From contig OX485805.1 of assembly GCA_950295325.1 (NCBI GenBank), positions 36,815,501 through 36,879,500 on the forward strand: a DNA stretch of 64,000 nt, read 5' to 3'. This document shows, one piece after another, positions 43,872 to 54,895 of the stretch. Position numbers and translations under genes: made by a program. Position 1 is the first letter of the stretch. Each line of letters starts with the position of its first letter. The notes below the pieces were generated by a model. The model saw only the letters and a program-made list of their open reading frames with translations, did no database searches and was not told the DNA's origin. This DNA comes from Polytrichum commune (taxonomy: Eukaryota; Streptophyta; Polytrichopsida; Polytrichales; Polytrichaceae).

Positions 43872-46800
43872 ATGCAAGGTAGGACTCGCTCACAAAAACC
43901 AAGTTTGATAGTAGGACTAGAGAAATCTACTCGAAAGAGGCGGTCCTCTAAAATCAGTGATAGATTAGAACAAGATAATGTTAGAATAGAGAGTTGTTTG
44001 AACGTCGAACCTAGGACTAGGTCAATTCTAGACACCTTAGAACTTGGAGCTCAACTTGAAGAGGAGATCACTCCCTCCAAATTGAGTGGTGAAACTTCTT
44101 CGGAAAATTACACACTTAGAGAAGAATTCCCGGTAGAAGTTGATAGGGGATTGTTGAATAGTTCACCGGTCACCATGGCCGAGGAACGGGGGATGGATCC
44201 ACCACCCATACCCCCAATTCCGCCCATACCTCCTATACCTCCAATAGACCCATTGGTTAGGCCAAGAGGCCTACCAATTGTGGTTCCACAAAATTTAGCG
44301 GCGATGGATATGCCATCTCATCTCCCTAAATTTTATGGGACCAAGGATGAGGACCCCTCTCGGCACATGGAACGGTATATCGAACGGTTGGCTAGCTTCC
44401 TCATAACCGACCCGGGTTATTGGTTAGTGTGGTTTCCTACCACTCTAGAGGGGGAAGCCTATGAATGGTATCGGGATCATGCCGAGGGACATTTTAGGGG
44501 ATGGGAACAATTACAAAGGGAGTTTCTTAACGAATTTAGGCCGGAAGTGGGTCAAAGTACCGCATTAAGGGCATTGTCGTCATTGAAGCAAGGAAGGGAG
44601 GAAGAAATTTCGGCTTACATTAGGAGGTTTGATTTAGTGTGCACTAGATTTGTGGGTACCATGCTCAACGACGACACGCTAAAGCAATTTTTCATTCAAG
44701 GGTTTTTTAAGTCCGGAACTATTAGGGGTGTTCTAGAAAGGAATCCCTTGACCTTGGCGGATGCCAAGCGTGCGGCTAGAGATATTGAAAACTTGGATAA
44801 AGATCACGAAAGGCTATGGAGAAGGGAGGATGAATTGATCCCACAATTCATCCCCATACGCCCTAGGGTGGTAGCGGTAGAACCCGCTAAGTATGAGAAC
44901 CAAATTCCATATGCCATTGTGGACACCGGTCCCCGACCTTTAGCGGTTAGGGAACCGGCACCTCTTTTGGCACTACCGGCCCCTAGAACGGATCCACACT
45001 TGGAGGAGGTTGAGAGAAGACTAGGTGCTAGCCAACTAGGATTCCAAGAGGCTATGATAAAACAAATGCAAAGCCTCACGGATCAAATGTCATTAATGAT
45101 CCGGAGTCAACAACCGGGGCCTCCACCCCCGGTTGAGTCGGGTAGGCATTCTTCCGGATTATGGTGTGTCCAATGTGGCCAACCGGGCCACACGCGTCAA
45201 TTTTGTAGAAGTGGACAAAACCGTGACCAAAGAGGAAACGGTAACCCACCTCAACAAAATCAACGAGGTCAAGCGCCACCTCACTATGGAAATGGAAGCA
45301 ATAGAGGACCACAACCTAGAGGGCAAGGTGGCCAAAATTTAGAGAAGAAGGAATTTTATCCCTTTTGTGGAAGGTGGCACGCTCAAGGACAATGTTGGTC
45401 CGAAGGTCAAGAGTTTAATTGTAGCAATTGTGGAGGAAGTCATCCCTCGGATACGTGTCGCCAACCGGACAAAATAATTAATGTCCCTTACCCGGTGGCT
45501 AATCCACAACAACAAGCAAGGGATAATATGCGAGGCGCTAGGCCACAAGGAGTACCGGCCAATGAACTTAGGCCACCTAACTTATACTATGACCATAGTA
45601 ATGCTAGGCAAACTTTTCATCCACCGGCGGGCTTGCAAACTACAACCGGTTACATTCCAATACAAAATAGACAAGGAGTTCCACCTAATGGTAGTAACGG
45701 GAGACAAGCGCCTCCAACGGATCCGGGACCATCTAACTCCCAAGATGTTAGGTTCATGGATGGAGTGTTGGAGGCCACATGTGATGACATGCTTCCTCTC
45801 CCAACGAGAATTGGAGAGGAGCAAAGTCAATGGCCTCCTCACACCAATGCTATTACATATGAGTTAGTGAAGGGTAAGGGTGTGGTTGAAGAAGCACCTG
45901 CACTAGCGGTAACTACTAGGGCTAGGAGAGGGGATGCCCCGTTGGAGGTAGGAATAGGAGAGCAAGGAAATTACTCTTCGGATGAAGAGATTAATCTCTC
46001 CGAGTTGGATAGGGTAGCTAGAAGAGCTACTAAGGATGTGGAGAGGGAAAATATAATTTTACAAGATAGGGAGAGGACTAATGCGGTACATGACTTGGAT
46101 AATAGCGATGTGGGTGAATGGGAAGGACCGGGGGTTCCCGTAGACGAATTCGACGTAGTGGGTAATTCTAAGGTGGAAAGATCTACCGGGTACGACTTGT
46201 GGGCGGACCTTAGTACACTCAAGGCGGATATTACTTTCGGCCAACTATTGGAAATTTCACCCACGGCAAGGAAAACATTAAAGGAGGGAATGCCGGTACA
46301 CAAGAGGATGAGGAAGGTGAAAGCTAAAATAGCCGCTAGGATCCAATCACAAGGTGGAAGAGACGTGAAAGCTATAGAAATAGAAGTTGTTATAGTAGAT
46401 AAGGTGGTTCCTAATGTGCTAGTCGACGGAGGGAGTAGTCTAAATATACTACCGGAGGATACTATGAAAAAATTGGGACTTGGACTCACGGGGCCTTCAC
46501 CTTTGGTCATAAATATGGCAAATCAAAGTTCGACTACGCCTTTGGGGATGATCAAGGATTGTAGAATGACTACGGGAGGTGAGGAGTACTTGGTCACCTT
46601 CCATGTCATTAAAATGCACTCCAACAAGGACACCTTCCCCATTTTGCTAGGTAGGCCTTGGTTGCGGATGGCGAATGCTATGGTCAATTGGGGTGGACCT
46701 AAACCATCCATCACTTATGGTCCGGAGGGTAATAGGGTCATAGTGTCCATTGGTTCATTAGAAGGATGGATGGAGAAGGAGATGTATTTGCCATTGGAGA

Positions 46801-49800
46801 AGGAAATTGATGACTTAAACGAGAATGAGATTGGCAAGGCATTGGTGGGAGTCGTCCATCCCGAAGGTCAAAGGGTTGTTATAGATTCGGGCTCGGGAAG
46901 TCTAGGTCCTAATTTTTACAATTATGGGGATAATGGGGATTATGCCCAATGGCTAAGGGAGTACCCCGAGTCCGAGGTTGATGTAATGGTTACATTTCAC
47001 CAAGTAGGCTTAGGGAGTGAATTTCCTAGTGTTAGTTTAGGAGAGGGCTCATTGTTGGAGCCATGTGAGGTGCTCACCGAGGAAGAGTGGGTTAGCGGTG
47101 GGTTAACACCTTGGGTAGATGACGTGGAAGAGGGTGAGGTTAGTTTAATTCATGTAGATGGGACTCAAGAGGAGGATGTGATTATTGAGTCATCGAAATT
47201 GGAGGAGCCTTTACATTTCAAGACCACGTCTACGGGGATAGTTGTAGGTCAAGATGTGAAAGATTACCCCAATGTGCCTTCCGATTGGTATCGGAACAAA
47301 GAGGAACAAGCACATGTGTCGGAAGCGGATTGGCGGTACGTGGATGTGAAATTAAAGAATGGAAAAACCCGACAAATGAAGATGGGCTCCAAATTGGGGG
47401 AGAAAGAGGTTAGGGAGTATAGCAATTTGGTGGATGAGTTTAGTGATACTTTTGCATGGTCCTACGATGAGCTTAAGGGAATTCCTAGGGAAATGGTAGA
47501 GCACCGGATTCCTTTAATTCCGGGGGCGAGGCCAATTAGACAAAAGGAGAGGAGGATGAATCCTCAATTGCAATTGTTGGTGAAAGCGGAATTGGAAAGG
47601 TTATTGAAGGCCGGGTTTATCAAGCCGGTGGAAATCACGGATTGGGTTTCTCCTATGGTCTTAGTAAAGAAAAAAAATGGGAAATTAAGGGTTTGTGTCG
47701 ACTATAGGAAATTGAATTCGTGCACACAAAAGGATCACTTCCCCTTACCTTTTATCACCTTGTTGCTTGAGGAGGTTGGAGGTCATTCGCGATATACCTT
47801 TATGGATGGGTATGCGGGTTATAATCAAATTTCCATAGCCCTCCAAGATATCCATAAAACGGCTTTTACTACACCTTGGGGTACTTTTGTGTGGGTAGTG
47901 ATGCCATTTGGGTTATGTAATGCCCCGGCTACTTTCCAACGATTAGTAATGTATATCTTCACCGACTTGTTGTTCAAATCCATGACCGTCTTTGTGGACG
48001 ATTTTAGCACACAAAGTAATGTGGATGATCACCTACATTGTGTTAGGGAGGCATTGGTTAGGTGTAGGAAGATGAGGTTAGCATTGAACCCGGATAAGAC
48101 ATTTTTGGGAGTGAATAAGGGAGTGTTGTTGGGTTATGTTGTTAGTGAGAAAGGTAGAGAACCCGATCCGGATAAGATTGCGGCCATAAGCGACTTGGCA
48201 ACTCCAACCAATTCCAAGGGGATCTCTAAGTTGTTAGGACATGTGGGATGGTACCGGGAACTTATTCCTAATTTTTCAAAGATAGCGGTGCCCATTACCC
48301 ATTTGCTCAAAAAGGATGTCAAATTCGAGTGGACGGATGCTTGTCAAAAAGCCTTTGAGGAATTGCGGGATAGGTTGAGCACCTATCCGGTGTTGATACC
48401 ACCCAATTGGGGTAAACCTTTTCACGTCTATTGTGATGCTAGTAATGTGGCAATAGGGAGTGCGCTTTGTCAAGCAACGGGAGAAAAAGAGAAGGATCAA
48501 CCTATAGCTTATGCGAGTAAGCAATTGACCCCCGCCGAAAGAAACTACTCTACAACGGAGAGGGAGTGCCTAGCCATGGTGTTTTCCGTTAAAAAGTTTA
48601 GGCATTACCTCATGTGCAACCCGGTTGTATTTTTTGTTGACCACATGGCTATCAAGTATCTAATTAACAAGGCGGAGTTAAGTGGTAGGTTAGCTAGGTG
48701 GGTTTTGTTATTAGAAGAATTCGACTACACGGTGGAATATAAACCGGGTCGTATGCATTTACAAGCGGACCACTTGTCTAGGTTGTCGGAGGAGATAGGA
48801 AAAAATCCGGTAAATGATATGTTAGTAGATGATAGCCTCTTTGTGGTCACTTCTACACCGGAGTGGTATGCGGGCATAGTGGAATTTCTAACAACCCACA
48901 AGTTGCCCAAAGAGTGGACAAAAGAAGAGAGAAGGAAGGTGAGGGTAAATAGTAGGCAATTTGTTGTAGTGGGCCATAGGTTGTTTAGAAGGGGGTCCGA
49001 TGGTATTTTACGACGATGCGTGTCAAAAACGGAGGTTGAAGCGATTTTAATCGCTTGCCACGATAGCGCTTGCGGCGGTCACTTCTCGGGTCAACTCACC
49101 GGGCAAAAAATACTTAGAGCGGGCTACTTTTGGCCTACACTATTTAAGGACGCCCATGACTATGTAAGGAAATGCGACGCTTGCCAACGGTATGCCCGAA
49201 ACGACCTTAGAATGGAGATGCCTTTACATGTATCATTACCCTTAATTCCTTTCGAAAAATGGGGCATCGACTATGTGGGTGAGGTCCATCTCCAATCTTC
49301 AAAAGGAATGAAATATATTGTGGTGGCAACCGAGTACCTCACCAAGTGGGCGGAAGCCAAAGCGGTGAAGACCGACACGGCGGAACACGCGGCAACATTT
49401 ATGTACGAAAACATAATTTCGCGGTTCGGGGTGCCGAAGATCCTAGTAAGCGATAGGGGTACTCACTTTTTGAATGACTTGATTCGAGAGATGACAGAGA
49501 AATTTAAAATTGATCACCGGAAGACTACTCCCTACCACCCACAAACCAATGGACAAACGGAAAGGGTTAACGGAATTTTGGTGAGTATACTACGCAAGAC
49601 GGTTATAGACTCGAAGCGGGATTGGGATACGAAACTAACGGCGGCACTCTGGGCATACCGTACAACCTATAAGGTAACTACGCGTGCTACACCATTTTCC
49701 TTAGTCTATGGTCTTGAAGCGACACTACCAATCGAATATGAAGTCGAGTCACTTAGGGTGGCCGTGAGTACGAGACTTACCGAAAGTCAATCCTTACGAA

Positions 49801-50111
49801 ATCGACTAACCGATTTGGAAGCACTTGACGAAGGGAGGAGAATGGCGGCTCAACATATTGAGGCAACCCAAAGAAGGAGAAATATTACTTTCGACAAACG
49901 ACATAAGAGAAGGGCCCTAACACCGGGAATGATGGTCATGATTCAAGACGCACGAAAGCTTGAATTTCCGGCGAAATTCAATGCGGTATGGTTAGGACCT
50001 TACCTTGTCTATGAGGTCTTTCCTAATAATTCAATTCAATTGGAAACGTTGAATGGTGAGCTCTTTCCTACCCGTACATCGGGAAGTAGATGTAAGGAGT
50101 ACCGAGCTTGA
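43872..50111 (+). CDS. Gag-pol polyprotein, 2079 residues, Ty3/gypsy
   Basis: One continuous frame from ATG 43872 encodes all the expected parts. A Pro-rich repeat (PPIPPIPP) lies near residue 115. The gag domain is near 145-310 (YEWYRDHAEG, WEQLQREFLNEFRPE), followed by a CCHC zinc knuckle near 430 (CVQCGQPGHTRQFC) and further Cys-rich words at 495-530 (CSNCGGSHPSDTC). Aspartic protease is near 848 (VLVDGGSSLNIL). Reverse transcriptase spans about 1230-1420 (VCVDYRKLNSC, MPFGLCNAPATFQ, VFVDDFS), RNase H starts near 1516 (FHVYCDASNVAIGS), and the integrase HHCC region lies at about 1730-1771. The integrase core includes WGIDYVG, VSDRGTHF and NGQTERVNGIL. A GPY-like end follows near 2028 (WLGPYLVYEVFPNNSIQLE). 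Protease, RT and integrase signature residues are visible. Gag and pol in one frame implies a single precursor cut by its own protease. Confidence 0.95.
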   Translation: MQGRTRSQKPSLIVGLEKSTRKRRSSKISDRLEQDNVRIESCLNVEPRTRSILDTLELGAQLEEEITPSKLSGETSSENYTLREEFPVEVDRGLLNSSPVTMAEERGMDPPPIPPIPPIPPIPPIDPLVRPRGLPIVVPQNLAAMDMPSHLPKFYGTKDEDPSRHMERYIERLASFLITDPGYWLVWFPTTLEGEAYEWYRDHAEGHFRGWEQLQREFLNEFRPEVGQSTALRALSSLKQGREEEISAYIRRFDLVCTRFVGTMLNDDTLKQFFIQGFFKSGTIRGVLERNPLTLADAKRAARDIENLDKDHERLWRREDELIPQFIPIRPRVVAVEPAKYENQIPYAIVDTGPRPLAVREPAPLLALPAPRTDPHLEEVERRLGASQLGFQEAMIKQMQSLTDQMSLMIRSQQPGPPPPVESGRHSSGLWCVQCGQPGHTRQFCRSGQNRDQRGNGNPPQQNQRGQAPPHYGNGSNRGPQPRGQGGQNLEKKEFYPFCGRWHAQGQCWSEGQEFNCSNCGGSHPSDTCRQPDKIINVPYPVANPQQQARDNMRGARPQGVPANELRPPNLYYDHSNARQTFHPPAGLQTTTGYIPIQNRQGVPPNGSNGRQAPPTDPGPSNSQDVRFMDGVLEATCDDMLPLPTRIGEEQSQWPPHTNAITYELVKGKGVVEEAPALAVTTRARRGDAPLEVGIGEQGNYSSDEEINLSELDRVARRATKDVERENIILQDRERTNAVHDLDNSDVGEWEGPGVPVDEFDVVGNSKVERSTGYDLWADLSTLKADITFGQLLEISPTARKTLKEGMPVHKRMRKVKAKIAARIQSQGGRDVKAIEIEVVIVDKVVPNVLVDGGSSLNILPEDTMKKLGLGLTGPSPLVINMANQSSTTPLGMIKDCRMTTGGEEYLVTFHVIKMHSNKDTFPILLGRPWLRMANAMVNWGGPKPSITYGPEGNRVIVSIGSLEGWMEKEMYLPLEKEIDDLNENEIGKALVGVVHPEGQRVVIDSGSGSLGPNFYNYGDNGDYAQWLREYPESEVDVMVTFHQVGLGSEFPSVSLGEGSLLEPCEVLTEEEWVSGGLTPWVDDVEEGEVSLIHVDGTQEEDVIIESSKLEEPLHFKTTSTGIVVGQDVKDYPNVPSDWYRNKEEQAHVSEADWRYVDVKLKNGKTRQMKMGSKLGEKEVREYSNLVDEFSDTFAWSYDELKGIPREMVEHRIPLIPGARPIRQKERRMNPQLQLLVKAELERLLKAGFIKPVEITDWVSPMVLVKKKNGKLRVCVDYRKLNSCTQKDHFPLPFITLLLEEVGGHSRYTFMDGYAGYNQISIALQDIHKTAFTTPWGTFVWVVMPFGLCNAPATFQRLVMYIFTDLLFKSMTVFVDDFSTQSNVDDHLHCVREALVRCRKMRLALNPDKTFLGVNKGVLLGYVVSEKGREPDPDKIAAISDLATPTNSKGISKLLGHVGWYRELIPNFSKIAVPITHLLKKDVKFEWTDACQKAFEELRDRLSTYPVLIPPNWGKPFHVYCDASNVAIGSALCQATGEKEKDQPIAYASKQLTPAERNYSTTERECLAMVFSVKKFRHYLMCNPVVFFVDHMAIKYLINKAELSGRLARWVLLLEEFDYTVEYKPGRMHLQADHLSRLSEEIGKNPVNDMLVDDSLFVVTSTPEWYAGIVEFLTTHKLPKEWTKEERRKVRVNSRQFVVVGHRLFRRGSDGILRRCVSKTEVEAILIACHDSACGGHFSGQLTGQKILRAGYFWPTLFKDAHDYVRKCDACQRYARNDLRMEMPLHVSLPLIPFEKWGIDYVGEVHLQSSKGMKYIVVATEYLTKWAEAKAVKTDTAEHAATFMYENIISRFGVPKILVSDRGTHFLNDLIREMTEKFKIDHRKTTPYHPQTNGQTERVNGILVSILRKTVIDSKRDWDTKLTAALWAYRTTYKVTTRATPFSLVYGLEATLPIEYEVESLRVAVSTRLTESQSLRNRLTDLEALDEGRRMAAQHIEATQRRRNITFDKRHKRRALTPGMMVMIQDARKLEFPAKFNAVWLGPYLVYEVFPNNSIQLETLNGELFPTRTSGSRCKEYRA

Positions 50112-50172
50112 CTAGGCAACTTACCCTTGGAGCAAGAGATGTTTGGATTCATCCCCCGATGGTCGCCAATTA

Positions 50173-52336
50173 TGTGAGCCCAAAAGGGTGCCCACATTTA
50201 GTCTTAGACCCTTGAAACGTTAGTTGATGCACTTTGAAGTAGCATGTTACTTCACAAAAATATAAAAAGAGTGAAATGTTAGTCTTAGAAGTACCATGTT
50301 GTAAGAGGCTAGGATGTGAGTTGTTATTGTGTTTTTACCTTCGGAAGGATTTGAGTGAATGAGGATAGGTAAGGAGAACTTGGATTGAGTAGTTAGTGAG
50401 TAGGCTAGTACAAATGGATGGAGACAACCAAAGTGACTCAAGAGGCAAGTGCATTCGAATTGGGATGAATGGAGGATCACATGGAGCGCACAAGTGGACC
50501 ACCTCATCATGGCCACTTAATGGGGAAGGCCCAAGGAAGAATGCAAGGTGGAGGATAAGCAAATTCTCAAAGCACCAATCAAATCACGAGTTAAGCATCG
50601 TGGTTTGAATTAAGTGGTGAGCGACGATTTGGGAAAGTAAGGGGAGAAAGTTATGGCGGCGGAAAGCGAAGGAGGCTAAGTTTGGGTTGAAGCATCCCAA
50701 GTTTGGTAAAGTGTGGTAGGTAGAAAGCCAAGGCTAGTTAAATGTTCGAATTAGGATCCTTGTTGATCATTTGAGGGAGGAAGGCTTAGAAGATAGGATT
50801 GGCGCCTACTAAGTAGGAGGAAATCTCAAGGGCTTATCGTGAGCCTTGAGGGTGCTCACCCCCTCAAGCTTACTATATAATCCCTCATTCTTCCCTCACT
50901 CATCCTCTCTTTCCTTTGTGCTCCAAGGCACCCCACGAGTTATAAGTGTGGGTGTGGGAAGCCATATTGGAGCACATGTGTGTGCTTAGTTTTTAGTTTG
51001 AGAGCCAAGGCTTGTTAGCCTTGAAGAGGGCTTGACCTCTTGGTAGAATTAGTGTTGACGTGAAGGATTTTAAAGTTAATTCATGATTCCAATTTGTGGT
51101 ACTTTAAGTTCATGTTTTGAATACACGTGGTTGCAAGTTCCATGTTTAAGAGTTGAGCACTTGATGTTGTGATGAGTGCAAAAATATACTTGTGTGGATT
51201 AGTTAGTCTTAGTGAAGTTAGGAAATTCTCTCTCCCCCTCTCCTCTCTAGGATTTTAGGATTTTAGGATTAGAGAAGAATTGTGTGATTAGAAAGGGGTT
51301 GTTAGTAGAATTAGGGAAATTAGGTAGGAAGATTAGTTAAGGGCTTGAATAATTAGTGAGGTAGTTGGGGATTACAACTACAAAGTTGTGGGTTCATGAA
51401 GGAGCTGGGTTTATGAAGGAGCTGGGTTTGTTTAGTTAGAAAGTAAAGAGCTGGGTTTATGAAGGAGCTGGGTTTGTCTAGTTAGAAAGTAAAGAGCTGG
51501 GTTTATGAAGGACCTGAGTTTGTTTAGTTAGAAGCTAAGGAGCTGGGTTCATGAAGGAGCTGGGTTCATGAAGGAGCTGGGTTTATGAAGGAGCTAGGTT
51601 TATGTAATTAGAAAGTAAAGAGATGGGTTCATGAAGGAGCTTAGTAGATAGCCTACCTAATTAGCTCATAGACAAGTAGTTAGTTACATTATGCTAGTTA
51701 GTGTTATGGTGGCTTTCACAAGTAAATGTATTTGAGATTGACTATAGAGAATAGTGTTTTTTTTAACACTTGCATCCTCTCTTTAAAAATAAACCACGTG
51801 CACAAATTAATGGAGAATGTGGAGCACTCTCGCGATGGCAAGACAAAGGAAGCAAAGACCAAAGGTGCGAGGGAGAGATTGACATAAGTCACATAAGTAT
51901 TTCTTAATACTTAAAGGCTTATGTACGGTATGGAGACACCAAGTGAGACCTCTTATAGTAGCGATACGGAATACACAAGTGATAGTTCAAGTGGTAGTAT
52001 AGAGTCAACGGCACGGACTCCATTTAGGAGAGGGATATCCTTAAGGGCTTGTGTAGCTAAAGCGGCCGGATGGACGTTAGAAGCAAACAAAGACAAAATA
52101 GCACCCGAGCATAAGGAGGTTAAAATAACATAGTTAACTTGTGCATTCTCCACATACGTATTGAAATCGTACATTGAGTTGTTAAAAGTGAAATTCCAGT
52201 TAAATCCAATACCACTTGAAGGGTGAACCTTGCACTATGGACTCATCCAAGTCCAAATCCAATACCGCGGAGGAATGTGAGCCCAAACCCACTACTCGGA
52301 CTACGGACGCTTAAGGGTGGGGGGTTTGGCCTCACA
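50173..52336 (+). repeat. 3' LTR of the young gypsy element
   Basis: Same length as the 5' LTR and nearly identical, with TATATAA at 50874-50880 and the same tandem array at about 51385-51645. The bases just before it (CCCCCGATGGTCGCCAATTA) are not a typical purine-rich polypurine tract; the same word precedes the older 3' LTR at 37315. Confidence 0.95.
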
Positions 52337-52694
52337 GTGGACATCCAATATCTTCCACTATATCAATGGAAAGAGGGGGGTGGTAAGTGGTGCTCCATGT
52401 GGTTTCGGGTTATCTCCTCATATAAGTCGCATGAATTGTGTAGGACTTGAGGAAGTAAGGGTAGAGGAAAGACAATTAGATGAAAAATTCAACACAATTC
52501 AAAGCTCACTAAATGCAGTGATGGCTAAGCTTAGTATCCGAGTGGAAATAGTGGCTACCACACCATCACGTGGCGAACACCCTTCTAATGTTGAGAAAGA
52601 AAAATCAAACTCTCGTAGAAGTGTATCTTCCCTTGCACTATCAAGGTCAAAAGAGCCTATAAATAAGGTTTTGGAGTTGAAAAACCAATTGTAG
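52337..52694 (+). pseudogene. Transposon-related gene, 3' exon beyond the gypsy insertion
   Basis: Continues the exon broken at 40798. Joined across the target duplication the reading runs ...RNKDTTMSKGG, then HPISSTISMERGG. After a G-run the frame changes and the main segment reads VVSGAPCGFGLSPHISRM, RVEERQLDEKFNTIQSSLNA, then NVEKEKSNSRRSVSSLALSR, ending KVLELKNQL and TAG at 52692-52694. The amphipathic DEKFNTIQSSLNAVMAKL stretch looks like a coiled coil. One indel in the G-run plus the retrotransposon insertion make the gene non-functional as it stands. Confidence 0.45.
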
Positions 52695-54415
52695 TAGGTG
52701 CAGAAACCCTTCCGGATCCCACAAAACCTTGTCAGGGAATGAGGAGCGTAAATATGTATGATTCATGTGAAAATATGAAATTTTGTGAATTATTTCTTCA
52801 TTAATGTATTCATTTTTGTATTTTAAGATCCTGATCTTTTGGATTTTGATCTATCAAAGTTGATGTATAGGTTTAAATATTTGTTCACATATGTGGTGTG
52901 TTTAATGCGTTCAATGGAAGTTATTATGAGATTTCCAGCGGAGCTACTCGCATATCAAGAAGGCCATTTGTCAAACCAAGGTGTTTAGAAACATGATGGG
53001 AATGCAAAAATATAGAAGGGACCTAAACCTAAGCGGATACGATTAAGCGAAGGCAAGAAATTGACTTTGGAGGCGTTGCCAATATTATAAAAATGTGACG
53101 TCTACGCAAGGGGGGTTGCACTATGAGTAATATTTGTGCTAAGTTATATTGCTTATGTTTTGAGGTCAAGTTGTTGTGGACTTATATTTATGAAAGTTGA
53201 CCAGGGTCAGTCTATCTAATATACTAGGATTTTGGAAAATGAATTAATCAATCGAGGTACATGCTAAAATGGTTGAATAGATATGGTAAATCCCATCATT
53301 GGTGGTAGTTGTTATGTTATCAAGAGGCTACTAACAAATGTGAACATCTGATATAATGAAGGTAAACAAGTAAATAAGTAAACATATAATAAATAAAATA
53401 CTGTAGAGAAATTGAGGTGTAGCCCATAAAAAAAAGGTAAAAAAAAATGGAAAAAAAAGGAGACAAATAGATGGTGGATAAATGTTGGGTTGATAAACCT
53501 CCTCTTGCTACTAAGGCTTCAAAGAAGCTTCAACCCCTTCAAGATTTGGTGAGGTTGTTTTATGTAACATGGAAAATGTGCACAATGTATGAATACGCCT
53601 CATTTCTTGAATTTAATATATTTTTGGATGACTGAACACTATTTCATTCGACATTTTTGCTTTATCCTTGCAACATTTATTTCCTTCCCGCTTAAGCAAC
53701 ATGCCTCTTGGATGATCCTCTAGTGAATCCTTAAAGATAATTTCTATGTTTTTTCCAATGAATGGTTGCCGTTGCGTATAATGAATATCATTGTGTTGTA
53801 TTATATTTTTTTTATAAAATTGCACATTCTCTCGCGATTAAATGGTTATGTTTTCTTTTACCAACTTTCTTACTTTTTATTTGTAATGGCTTTTGTAAAA
53901 GCAACTAGATCAGACTGACATTTTTGTCATCTATCTCGTAGTTGGATTTGAAGTCGATGAAGTTGACTCTCTTCTAATGAAAATTGTAAGTATTATGCAC
54001 AAACTAAAACATAATTCAAGTTTGTATTAGTAAACGAATTGGATTAACTAACATATTAGAAACTCACAAAAACTCATAAGTAACAATCCGACTGAATGAG
54101 TACAGAACAATCATAAGTCTACACTGATATGAATGGTAGATTATAATGAATTAACACAATCATTAGATATAGCAAAATCTCATAACACCACGTCAACTAC
54201 TAGTACATAACTCAAATAAAGTGCAATAAAAAACAGTCATGCACAACCTACAAATCATGTAAATGTAGACACAAAACAAGGTGTTTACATTGAGCTATAA
54301 AATCGAAACATCACAGGCTTAGAAAGGAATACAACTTGACTATAAGCACTATTTGTATGAAATTGTTGTGTGCACTAAAAAATTCGGATCTGTTAATTTC
54401 GTTACGTAACACATT
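52695..54415. other. AT-rich intergenic stretch
   Basis: Nothing recognisable as a gene or transposon end. Purine-rich A/G runs near 53430-53470. Short frames on both strands are low in complexity. Confidence 0.4.
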
Positions 54416-54625
54416 TTTGGATCTGGTGCATGACACAATTTTGGATCTGGTACATAATACAATTCTAGACCTGGTGCATGACACAATTCTGGATCTGGTG
54501 CATGACACATTACTGGATTTGGTGCATGACACAGTTCTGGATCTCGTGCATGACACAATTATAGATCTCGTGCATGACACATTTCTGGACCTAGATCTGG
54601 AACTGGTGCATAACATTTTAACATA
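54416..54625. repeat. 24-bp minisatellite, about 8-9 units
   Basis: The unit GATCTGGTGCATGACACA followed by six variable bases (mostly ATTCTG) repeats head to tail with point differences (TACATAATACA, CTCGTGCATGA). Because 24 is a multiple of three, the array reads as a periodic peptide (LDLVHDTI) in one frame, which explains open frames here on both strands. It is not evidence for a gene. Confidence 0.9.
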
Positions 54626-54755
54626 TTTCGTTTGCATAACATATTAACAAATGTGATGCAAATTCGAAGAGATGGAAAGAGGAAGGAATGTTTACAATGT
54701 CCAATGAAAGTATAGGGCTCGAAGGATGACTAACGCGGTTAGAGCTAACTCTGTC

Positions 54756-54895
54756 CATGGTTCTGTCCGGTCAAACAAAATACGGGCAACAACGTGGACA
54801 ACACCAATAAATTTTGGTCTGGGCACTAGCAGGTGGGCCACGGACAGAGCTCGATAGGAGTTCTTTAGCGTCGCGTCTGGCATGTCCAAGTCCAA
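54756..54895. repeat. CACTA flank motif, copy 3 of 3, without a CACTA element
   Basis: CATGGTTCTG, then ACGGGCAACAACGTGGACAA and AAATTTTGGTCTGGGCACTA, match the outer flanks of the two CACTA termini (16175-16422 and 23697-23944), with a gap of about 30 bp. The CAT at 54756-54758, which sits next to the transposon end in the other copies, is here joined to unrelated upstream sequence, so this may be a paralogous empty site. Confidence 0.6.

Larger units (their letters stand above)
40799..52336 (+). mobile_element. Ty3/gypsy LTR retrotransposon, looks whole and young
   Basis: 11,538 bp with two LTRs of 2164 bp each (40799-42962 and 50173-52336), both starting TGTGAGCCC and ending GCCTCACA. GTGGA at 40794-40798 is repeated at 52337-52341. 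A primer-binding-like site (TGGTGCGTCCGCCGGG) starts at 42967. One uninterrupted gag-pol frame (43872-50111) lies inside. Domain order PR-RT-RNase H-IN without a chromodomain points to the non-chromovirus branch (Tat/Athila-like). By eye the two LTRs differ at only about three positions, so insertion was very recent on an evolutionary scale. No breaks were seen. Confidence 0.95.

Noticed and set aside
54311-54647. Frames of 103-108 codons on both strands rich in repeated octapeptides
   Set aside because: Produced by the 24-bp tandem repeat, whose unit has no stop in these frames.
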